45,709 bases of DNA from an uncultured Eubacterium sp. (GTDB lineage: Bacteria > Bacillota > Clostridia > Lachnospirales > Lachnospiraceae). The notes under the pieces are model-generated. The model did not search any database and had not been told where the DNA came from. It worked only from the letters and a program-made list of their open reading frames with translations. The DNA is taken from NCBI GenBank assembly GCA_947178105.1, contig CAMWXD010000033.1, positions 1 through 45,709 of the forward strand, read 5' to 3'. Position numbers and translations under genes: made by a program. Numbering within the stretch: position 1 is the first letter of the stretch; each line of letters opens with the position of its first letter. Positions 14,829-21,881 of this stretch are shown here, piece by piece.

Positions 14829-16667
14829 TTATTTTCCTGCAACCTTTGCCTTCTTTGCATTCGCTGCGCTTTTTCCGGCATTTTGCGCTTTTTTTCCTTC
14901 GACCGCTTCCGGCTGCGGCTCCTGTTTTCTTTTCACCATCTCATTAACGGAAATGCCAAGTCCCATCATGATCCAGAAAATCGGTGCCACCGCTACCGTC
15001 GAATCGTTCAAAAATGAAATGACCATATAAGTAAACGTAGCGCACATAAGCCCGGCGCCGATCACCTCTGCCCCATCTTCATAAGACACTTTTTTATACA
15101 GCCGTACGCTTGTAACAAAATACCAGACATAAAAGACAACGACTGCGATCATGGCTGGTATCCCGCTCTGTGTCGCTACCTGCAAATAAAAGCAGTGCGG
15201 TTTTACATCCAGCGCCGCTGTAGAGTTGTCATACACCTTGTTTACATAATCATCCTGCGGATAAGTAACCGTATACGTATCAGCACCTGTGCCAAATAAA
15301 ATACAATGCTTTAACATCGGGATCGTCTTTGACCAGATCGTGCCGCGCTCTTCAAACTTTTTCTCCAAAAACTGTGTCGCTACCCGTGGCGCATTGTTGA
15401 TCTTATCCCAGCGCCCGAACACATTATAATAGTAAAACGTGCCGTCCTCTCCTTTTTTGAAATACCATAGCTTGTTGTCCGCATTGACGCCTATTGCCAC
15501 CTCTTCATTCAGATTGACCGCCTGCACCGTAAATCCCGGAAAACGTTCATCCTGTATCGTATACGTATACGTCGTCTCATCCAGCGTACTGTTCACCGGC
15601 TCGCCTGCATCATCGTAGATCTCAACGTTCACATAGCCTTCCTCGGTAAACAGATAATTGACATGAAACACTTCCCCATAATAAGTAATCGCAACATCCT
15701 CTTCCGTCACAATTTTTGAAATCGGGTCTTCCGGCATATCTTCGGCACTAAACAGCCTTACAAATTTTTCAATAATAAAATCATTCTTCGACAAAAATAC
15801 GGCAAACACCACTGCTGCCACCGCAATGCCCGGCACGACAAATTTCCATGCTTTCAAAATCTTTTTGAAAAACAGCAGGATAACGAGTACGGCAGTCACT
15901 GCAAATGCAACAATCCCGCTTCGGTTGCCGGATGCCAGCAGACAGACTAACGACGCAATAAACATCACCGCATAAAGCACGCGGTACTGCCACTTTTTAT
16001 TTTGAATAAACAGCGCAATTTCCACCGGGATCATTAACGCAAAATAAGATGCTACATAGTTGGGATTATACACGCTTAAAAATACCCTGCCTTTTTCAAA
16101 CGTCAGGTCGATGTCTCCAATCCCTCCGGTAATGATTTTCTGGCCGATCTTCGATGTATATAAATCGTGGCCTGTGGCCTGTGCAATTCCTACCACCAGC
16201 ATCACAGCAAGCCCGACAGTCAGCCATTTCATTACATAATCCAGCTCTTCAAACGTATCCACAAACTGATACGCATAAAATGCAATGACACAATAGCTCA
16301 GCAATACCCACAGAGACTCAAATACCTCCGAAGCGCCGTGAAAGCTGAAATACCTGTACTGCGAAAAGATCGAAGACAGAAAGGTAAAAGCCGCATATAC
16401 AACAACCGGAATAAATTCATAACACAGCTTAAACTCTCTCTGTTTTGCCTTATAACGGTACGCCAGCAGCAAACACATGACAACGGCAATCATAATGATC
16501 GCAATGGATTTGTAATACATAAAAAAATCCCATTTTGTATCAAATGACGCGCTCCAGTCAAACTGCGTCAGGCCGGAGTCATATTCGTAGATGTACACGA
16601 TCTGCGGCACGACCGTCAATAACAAAATCAGTGGAACTAAAAACATGGTTGATTTTTTTTTCGTCAT
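14829..16667 (-). CDS. O-antigen ligase/Wzy-like polytopic membrane protein
   Basis: A ~612-residue membrane protein. An N-terminal set of about eight to ten transmembrane helices (residues ~5-315) is followed by a large extracytoplasmic loop of ~150 residues (from ~330), then more helices and a Lys/Ala-rich tail (GKKAQNAGKSAANAKK). The loop is followed by GTGADTYTVTYPQ and LKPHCFYLQ-type sequence (DVKPHCFYLQVATQSG), the segment containing the His conserved in the WaaL/Wzy family, which polymerises or transfers lipid-linked sugars. GAGAGG lies 10 bases before the ATG at 16667. Start sites further upstream would reach into the non-coding region. Confidence 0.75.
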   Translation of the reverse strand: MTKKKSTMFLVPLILLLTVVPQIVYIYEYDSGLTQFDWSASFDTKWDFFMYYKSIAIIMIAVVMCLLLAYRYKAKQREFKLCYEFIPVVVYAAFTFLSSIFSQYRYFSFHGASEVFESLWVLLSYCVIAFYAYQFVDTFEELDYVMKWLTVGLAVMLVVGIAQATGHDLYTSKIGQKIITGGIGDIDLTFEKGRVFLSVYNPNYVASYFALMIPVEIALFIQNKKWQYRVLYAVMFIASLVCLLASGNRSGIVAFAVTAVLVILLFFKKILKAWKFVVPGIAVAAVVFAVFLSKNDFIIEKFVRLFSAEDMPEDPISKIVTEEDVAITYYGEVFHVNYLFTEEGYVNVEIYDDAGEPVNSTLDETTYTYTIQDERFPGFTVQAVNLNEEVAIGVNADNKLWYFKKGEDGTFYYYNVFGRWDKINNAPRVATQFLEKKFEERGTIWSKTIPMLKHCILFGTGADTYTVTYPQDDYVNKVYDNSTAALDVKPHCFYLQVATQSGIPAMIAVVVFYVWYFVTSVRLYKKVSYEDGAEVIGAGLMCATFTYMVISFLNDSTVAVAPIFWIMMGLGISVNEMVKRKQEPQPEAVEGKKAQNAGKSAANAKKAKVAGK

Positions 16668-16777
16668 AATATGCATCCTCTCATCAATATTGTAAAGCAC
16701 TCCAGATATTATATACCATTTACATACAAAAATCCAGTAAAGTTCGGCGATTTCATATAGTTCCATCAAAACCACCC

Positions 16778-16811
16778 AAAAAAGCTGTCAGAAATGCTTT
16801 CCTGACAGCCG
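16778..16811 (-). terminator. Terminator of the contractile-injection operon
   Basis: Minus strand: GCTGTCAG (16809-16802), a 10-base loop, CTGACAGC (16791-16784), then TTTTTT. It is a perfect intrinsic terminator directly after the immunity gene, marking the end of the ~16 kb operon. Confidence 0.85.
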
Positions 16812-16844
16812 ATTTTTCACATTCGCCTATTCTTTTTACACTTG

Positions 16845-17303
16845 CTACTCCTGGATCCAGCATAAGATCGGGCAATCGTAATTGTCCAGGTTTTCATCCA
16901 GCCATAATACCTCGTTCTCACGGATCGTATGAAACCGCAGATCTATTTCTTCCTCCATTAAGGAGAGATACACCGCGCAGTCTCTCCCGCCATACTTATC
17001 GGACAGCATACGCCCTAATCCTTCTGTCAGAGCCAAATACTGATCCGGCGGGATACTTTGTTTTGGTATCCGCAGTTCGTTACAGCCTGCTTCATAGCCA
17101 GTCCAGTCTCCAACCATTTGCAGGATACTGTCAAAATCAATATCGTCCTCTTCCAGATCGCCTGCTTTGTCATACACAATACAGTTTCGAACCAGCTTTG
17201 TTTTATCAACAATCGCATGTAACAGTTCCGTTGTGTTTGCACTGCATTCTTGTTCCTGGCCGCTTATAATTGTTTCCATCATTTGATTCATATTAAAATG
17301 CAT
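16845..17303 (-). CDS. Probable immunity protein for the HINT toxin
   Basis: A 152-residue, strongly acidic, cytosolic protein with no recognised family. Acidic patches (AGDLEEDDIDFDSIL, LMEEEIDLRF, LWLDENLDNYD) are typical of proteins that neutralise basic nuclease toxins. It begins at an ATG whose ATGCATTTTAA overlaps the toxin's last 11 bases, so synthesis is coupled to the toxin's. It is the final gene before the operon's terminator. Its function as an immunity protein is inferred from position, size and charge. Confidence 0.6.
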   Translation of the reverse strand: MHFNMNQMMETIISGQEQECSANTTELLHAIVDKTKLVRNCIVYDKAGDLEEDDIDFDSILQMVGDWTGYEAGCNELRIPKQSIPPDQYLALTEGLGRMLSDKYGGRDCAVYLSLMEEEIDLRFHTIRENEVLWLDENLDNYDCPILCWIQE

Positions 17304-18234
17304 GTGGTTCTCCTAAATATGTTAGCGCACGATTCATTTTTTCTTGAAATTGCTTGTTATTTAACAGTTCCTGTATGCTATCTGAAGATCTTTCGCCTGT
17401 ATTTGCATCTTTGAAATATTTGCCTTCTATATCATAATAATGCTTTGAGTTGTCAGGCTCATGATAATGGACATTTCCTCTTCTTGCTCCTGGTTTAGGG
17501 TTTTCCACATCAATTCTTTCCGTTTTCCCAATTTGCCAGATTGTATTACTGTTCGTCTGCGTTCCATTTTCCCCATCTACATGCCCCCGCTTCTCCCCAG
17601 GAGCGCTCCCTTTATACTTCCCCTTGCCGTTATGCACATACACCCGGCACTTCGAGACAAAATACGACTCCCATCCTTCCACGCAGAAATTATACACAGG
17701 AACAGGCACTTCATACCTGATCTTCACAATCTTTGTAATACGAGCCGTACCGTCCATCGTCTCCGCCAGATCGCCTTCCTGCAAATTGATCGCATTGACC
17801 CAGCCTTTTTCTTTTATATAAAACGGATGATATGCCGTCGCTTTGATCTTCTCCATACCGTCCATCCAGACCTGGCGGATCGTATGCGCCTGTGTGCAAA
17901 AGACATCTTCGACCTTCCGAAGCCCGGTCTCGCCTGTTTTTGCATCCCTGGAATAGATATCGTCCCCTTTTCTGAGTTCCTGAATAGGCTGGTATCCCTG
18001 CCTGGTACAGACAAGCGTATCCCCGGTAAAGCATTTTCCCTGCAGCTTGCGCTTTTTGCTGCTTATATACTGCTCTTGTTCCGATGAACCGCCTGCGCCG
18101 TTCGCCCCGTCTTTCGCCTTGCCTGGAATAATCACTGTCTGGGTTGTGGCTGGGATCGCCGCCTGCGCGGCTTGCCTAGCAGCTTGCCTTTCGGCTTCTT
18201 TTGCTTTCTTCAGCCTGTGTTCTGCTTTTCCCAT
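17293..18234 (-). CDS. Polymorphic toxin with HINT (intein-like) autoprocessing domain
   Basis: A 313-residue protein in three parts. Residues 1-66 are a Lys/Ala/Glu-rich helix and Gly-rich linker, probably the delivery segment. Residues 67-202 are a HINT domain: Cys68 in KCFTGDTLV (block A), a Thr/His block in KATAYHPFY (H136), and C-terminal VHN (H201, N202) for self-cleavage. Residues 203-313 are the predicted toxin (GKTERIDVENPKPG, NVHYHEPDNSKHYY, ALTYLGEPH), similar by memory to C-terminal tips of WapA/RHS proteins. I cannot assign its activity, though a nuclease is likely from its His/Asp/Lys content. It follows the VgrG gene by 60 bases and overlaps the immunity gene, as expected for injected cargo. 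Confidence 0.8.
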   Translation of the reverse strand: MGKAEHRLKKAKEAERQAARQAAQAAIPATTQTVIIPGKAKDGANGAGGSSEQEQYISSKKRKLQGKCFTGDTLVCTRQGYQPIQELRKGDDIYSRDAKTGETGLRKVEDVFCTQAHTIRQVWMDGMEKIKATAYHPFYIKEKGWVNAINLQEGDLAETMDGTARITKIVKIRYEVPVPVYNFCVEGWESYFVSKCRVYVHNGKGKYKGSAPGEKRGHVDGENGTQTNSNTIWQIGKTERIDVENPKPGARRGNVHYHEPDNSKHYYDIEGKYFKDANTGERSSDSIQELLNNKQFQEKMNRALTYLGEPHAF

Positions 18235-18294
18235 ATCCTCCGCCTCTCATTTCTATCCGGATCTTCTATCTGAATGTTCTATACGGATGCAGCA

Positions 18295-19953
18295 CTAATT
18301 TTCCTTAATCAGCGATGCTTTCATCTGAATCGTTCCATTCATCTGAATCGAGCTTCCCCGGCACGATTGTTGCAGTGCGCTGGATGCGGACAGTGCCAGT
18401 TTCTTGCCTGCCTGCGCCGATAAGTCTTTTGCCGCTGACAGCTTCATGGCATTGTTAGAGCTTGCGCTGAATTTGCCTTTGCTTGCAATCTGAATCTTAT
18501 CTCCGCTCGTTACGAGAATCGGTTTTGCTGCTGCCAGGCTGGTTCCGGCCATTGGCACCATAGTCAGGTTATTTCCGATATTGGTCATGGAAATCGAATC
18601 CTCGGCTGTAATAACCAGATTTTTCCCTGCCTGGATACTGAAGTTATTTTTACATGCCATGGAAATACTGTCTTTGCTGTCCACAGCAATGCTGCCTTCG
18701 CTGATCACCTTTACTTCCTTGTCCGTATAAATATCAACGCCTGTTTTTTCATTGATCCTTACATAGGTAACCCCGTCGTTTGCTGTGATCAGGATCTCTT
18801 CTCCATCCAGCTTGATCTCTTTTCCGTCCGGTGTGCGCAGATATTTCACCTTTGGGTCTGCGGTCTTTTCGGTATCCTGCTGGCGCGCCGACTGTACCGC
18901 ATATGCCTCGTTTTCATCTTCGGTCGGAAATATAACCTGTACCGTATCCCCGATTTCCGGCATCACATACCATCCGGTATGTCCCTCGGCAGAATAGCCG
19001 GTTGCATAAGGAAACGGATATGCCTTTCCTTCTTCCTGCGCCTGGTCTATGGACAGATGGACTTTTACCGTATCGTTTTGCGCCTTTAACACTTTTGCGT
19101 CCAGCGTAACACCGCTGATATGCGGATGGCAAGCCTTGGACGCACAAATGCCTGATTTTGTCGTCGCTGTACAAAAGCAGAGAAAGACAGAGCCTTTCAG
19201 CCTTAGGCAGACTTCCCTGACATACAGGGAATTTCCCTGGATGCTGACCTGGTCTCCGATTTCCAGCGCAGCGTGTTCCGTACGAATCGTATATTCTACC
19301 GCATCTTCTTCCTGATAGGAGACATCCTCACACTGTGACAGCTTCCGGTAACGCGCTACTTTTTTATGTACGCAAAAATCCGCCTTGCTTGTCTCCTCTT
19401 CATAGGAGCTGCCGCCTGCAAGCCCAAAGGAAAAAGACGGCGTCTCCGCAGCCGGGTCTGCAACGAGCACACTGTTGCTGTGGGACGCAAGCCGCTTTAA
19501 AAATTCCCAATCTGTCTCCCGGTATTGAAGCAGCAGATTTTTTATCTGCTTGTCCGGCGCTGTATATTCCGCCGTCCCTTGGGCTTCTGCCGCAAGTTCA
19601 TTTACGATGCTTTGGTAGCTGCGCCCTTTTTCCTGGAACGAACGCTTCTTTTCCTTCCGATCCAGCTCTATCGTCCAGGAGACCGCTTCTGCTTCCAGAT
19701 AGTAAACACCGCTTTCACATATCACGCCCAGGTCTGTTGCCACACCACAGAACAGGGTTTTCCCGGCTTGCGTCAGTTTGATCGGCTGCGCATCCCACTG
19801 CTGTCCGATCAGGCTTGCTTCCTCGCCTTCCTGCAATACGCCCCGGACATGGAGCCTTGCATGTTCATTTACCTTTTTGGTCATCTCCAGCTCCAGGATC
19901 CTTTCCAGGGCAAACGGCTCTACACTGTACTTCCCCACTTCCTGTAGTTCCAT
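18295..19953 (-). CDS. VgrG/gpD-gpV-like spike protein
   Basis: A 552-residue protein with the order of a contractile-tail spike. Residues ~1-265 resemble the gp27/gpD hub (FALERILELEMTKK, SYQSIVNELAAEA, YRETDWEFLKRLA). Residues ~285-365 resemble the gp5/gpV OB fold (PYATGYSAEGHTGWYVMPEIGDTVQVIFP). From ~375 to the end there is a repetitive beta-helix (ISMACKNNFSIQAGKNLVITAEDSI, FSASSNNAMKLSAAKDLSA). YRETDWEFL is the typical hub signature. It would trimerise under the tube and carry the PAAR-like tip and cargo. It is 126 bases after the DcrB-like gene and directly before the toxin. Confidence 0.85.
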   Translation of the reverse strand: MELQEVGKYSVEPFALERILELEMTKKVNEHARLHVRGVLQEGEEASLIGQQWDAQPIKLTQAGKTLFCGVATDLGVICESGVYYLEAEAVSWTIELDRKEKKRSFQEKGRSYQSIVNELAAEAQGTAEYTAPDKQIKNLLLQYRETDWEFLKRLASHSNSVLVADPAAETPSFSFGLAGGSSYEEETSKADFCVHKKVARYRKLSQCEDVSYQEEDAVEYTIRTEHAALEIGDQVSIQGNSLYVREVCLRLKGSVFLCFCTATTKSGICASKACHPHISGVTLDAKVLKAQNDTVKVHLSIDQAQEEGKAYPFPYATGYSAEGHTGWYVMPEIGDTVQVIFPTEDENEAYAVQSARQQDTEKTADPKVKYLRTPDGKEIKLDGEEILITANDGVTYVRINEKTGVDIYTDKEVKVISEGSIAVDSKDSISMACKNNFSIQAGKNLVITAEDSISMTNIGNNLTMVPMAGTSLAAAKPILVTSGDKIQIASKGKFSASSNNAMKLSAAKDLSAQAGKKLALSASSALQQSCRGSSIQMNGTIQMKASLIKEN

Positions 19954-20079
19954 ATCGGTACACTTCCTTTCTTTTTTGATCCAGCAGCACCGTTTCCCGA
20001 ACTGCCAGCAAACTGCGCCTGCGGCCTGCTGACAGCTCCTTACGCGCGCCTACGGTTTCTGTATTGATTCCATACGCAT

Positions 20080-20715
20080 TTATTTTATACGCATTGATAC
20101 AAGCATCTGTACAAAAATCCCTTTCCAGACATCCTCATCCTGCGCCAGACAGTTACACGTCCCAAGCAGCAGATTTCCGGCTGTATCCGCTCTCCCGGCT
20201 CCTATTCTATCTCTGTCACTGTCTGCATCCTTTTTTAAATCCAGGACAGTAAAAAACATCAGGTTATACATCTGCGTATCCTCTGCCTGCGACACAAATG
20301 CAAGCCACGGCACCTTTTTCTCCTTCGCCTTTACAACTGCCTGTTTCAAAATACTGCATTCGGGCTTGTACTGCTGTACATACTGTACGATATCGTCGCA
20401 ATACTCAAATGCTGTCTCGCCGTCCTTTTCTATTTCGCCTTCCAGCAGCGTAAAGCAGATATTGACATCGGTCTCCTGATCCGTATAGACCTGCTGGGGA
20501 CGGTTTGCATCCGGATACTTGCACTTTACCGCTTCCTCCGCCAGCAGCGCAAATGTGTTTGGCAGCCACATCCAGAGCCTGTCTTTTATAATCTCCCGTT
20601 CTGCAAATACAAGCTCCTCACCGCCTACAAGCACACTGCCCTTTTGGATTTTTCGATTTCTTGCTTTTTCCATTCTGTCCTGCAAAAGGCTGATCCATCC
20701 TTCATCGCCATACAT
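20080..20715 (-). CDS. Probable DcrB/PsbP-fold protein, candidate effector chaperone
   Basis: A 211-residue soluble protein. A short N-terminal part is followed from ~45 by a pattern resembling the DUF1795/DcrB family: LWMWLPNTFALLAEEAVKCKYP, RPQQVYTDQETDVNICFTL, then PWLAFVSQAEDTQMYNLMFFTVLD and a final LLGTCNCLAQDEDVWKGIFVQMLVSM. DcrB-like Eag proteins are chaperones that load membrane-type effectors onto VgrG in type VI systems. The location between the PAAR-like tip and VgrG fits that role. The family match is by eye and needs a profile search. Cys-rich GTCNC is notable. Confidence 0.5.
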   Translation of the reverse strand: MYGDEGWISLLQDRMEKARNRKIQKGSVLVGGEELVFAEREIIKDRLWMWLPNTFALLAEEAVKCKYPDANRPQQVYTDQETDVNICFTLLEGEIEKDGETAFEYCDDIVQYVQQYKPECSILKQAVVKAKEKKVPWLAFVSQAEDTQMYNLMFFTVLDLKKDADSDRDRIGAGRADTAGNLLLGTCNCLAQDEDVWKGIFVQMLVSMRIK

Positions 20716-20760
20716 TTTATCCTGCGTCGCTTTCCACCTCCGTCATCTGGCTGCGGCGGG

Positions 20761-21084
20761 CTACTGTCCGTCGTTTTTGATTTTGATCACGCCCCCGCCG
20801 ACCGGGCAAATGGTTATCGAATTGTTTACCAGTGCCGGAAGGCCCTGGACAAGCACATTCATCTTGCCGTTCAGCCAGGGAATGCAGACAGGCACACACG
20901 GCACATGTGTCATTTTACATACGCCAAACGGCCCGATATTAATGATCGGCTTACAGTCTCCGATATTTGCCCGGTCTTTGCCGCGCAGCTTGACGCGCCT
21001 GCCTGGCGTTGTGCGAAGCGGGGCGTCTACCGTCCCCATCGTGCACTTAAGCTTTGCCCCGTTTACTACATAAGTCTGTCCCAT
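20761..21084 (-). CDS. PAAR-like DUF4280 spike-tip protein
   Basis: A 107-residue protein of the DUF4280 type: MGQTYVVNGAKLKCTMGT at the start, NIGDCKPIINIGPFGVC in the middle and ITICPVGGGVIKI at the end. Conserved Cys residues (14, ~53, ~62, ~69, ~73 and a C-terminal one) and Gly/Pro turns suggest a small metal-stabilised cone that caps the spike. DUF4280 proteins replace canonical PAAR in several contractile systems. Its neighbours on both sides are spike-associated. Confidence 0.85.
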   Translation of the reverse strand: MGQTYVVNGAKLKCTMGTVDAPLRTTPGRRVKLRGKDRANIGDCKPIINIGPFGVCKMTHVPCVPVCIPWLNGKMNVLVQGLPALVNNSITICPVGGGVIKIKNDGQ

Positions 21085-21121
21085 ATACTTTTTTCATGCG
21101 ATTGCCGCATGTCCTCCTTTT

Positions 21122-21877
21122 TTAAAATACCGCCGGCCCTTCTCTTCGTTTATTGTGCTGCATCCCGCGGTTTCCTGCTTCGGCAATGCGCACAAGCCTT
21201 TCATAGATCTCACTGTGGGTAAGCTCCCGGTACGGCTCGCCCATGCGGCGGCTCAAGTACCGAAGCAGGCATTCCCTGGAAACCGGAGGATGGTTCAGGC
21301 ATAAAAATGCAAACTGGACGTCCAGCTCCAAAGCATCCGTATGCTCTAACACAAGCCGCGCAAAGATCCGCAGCAGCTCTGGAGAGACGGTGATCCCGCC
21401 TGCGCCCGCATATGGTATCTGCGTAATATCGAGCGTATTATAAGCTGTCCGGCAGTCGCGCAGATCCTTGTAGTCTTTGCGCAGGCGTGCCCCTTCGGAC
21501 AGGCGGAACCTTCCAAGCTCCAGTTCTCCGCTTCCAGGCTCCCCGTTTTTCAACCGCAGCTCCAGCGGGCGGATGGAAAAATCCTCTGTAGCAGCAACGG
21601 GATGCAGCCGCAGACAGACGGTGATCTGCTGTTCATATGCCCGAAACGGAATGCGCTGTGTTTCTGTAAGTACGACCTGCCCCTGATACCATACCGCGCC
21701 TGCGCAGACCTCAATCATTCCGCGTTCATAGGAGATCCCAAATCCATAGAGAATCCCATCCCGCCAGTCAGCCAGCCCAAGCTTTGCCAGCCTGCCCGGA
21801 AAATCCCTGAGCGCTTCCAGGCTTTCTTTTTTCAGCACCCTGCCTTTGCTAAAGAGCGGTTCTGCAAAGTTCTGCAT
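21122..21877 (-). CDS. Unrecognised protein, candidate baseplate/fibre component
   Basis: A ~251-residue protein. It starts MQNFAEPLFSKGRVLKKESLEAL, then ILYGFGISYERGMIEVCAGAVWYQGQVV, which resembles the N-terminal hinge of phage tail-fibre or DUF4815-like proteins, in which a short helix precedes beta repeats. The second half is helical and Arg-rich (LLRYLSRRMGEPYRELTHSEIYERLVRIAEAGNRG). GGGAGG lies about 10 bases before the ATG at 21877, and the start is 4 bases after the Hsp70-like gene. A structural role is inferred from context only. Confidence 0.5.
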   Translation of the reverse strand: MQNFAEPLFSKGRVLKKESLEALRDFPGRLAKLGLADWRDGILYGFGISYERGMIEVCAGAVWYQGQVVLTETQRIPFRAYEQQITVCLRLHPVAATEDFSIRPLELRLKNGEPGSGELELGRFRLSEGARLRKDYKDLRDCRTAYNTLDITQIPYAGAGGITVSPELLRIFARLVLEHTDALELDVQFAFLCLNHPPVSRECLLRYLSRRMGEPYRELTHSEIYERLVRIAEAGNRGMQHNKRREGPAVF

Positions 21878-21881
21878 GTAA

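Noticed and set aside
14829..16667. Type VI or flagellar membrane component
   Set aside because: The helix-rich layout with one large loop and no other secretion motifs fits O-antigen ligase-type proteins better, and the operon terminator at 16778-16811 separates it from the injection cluster.
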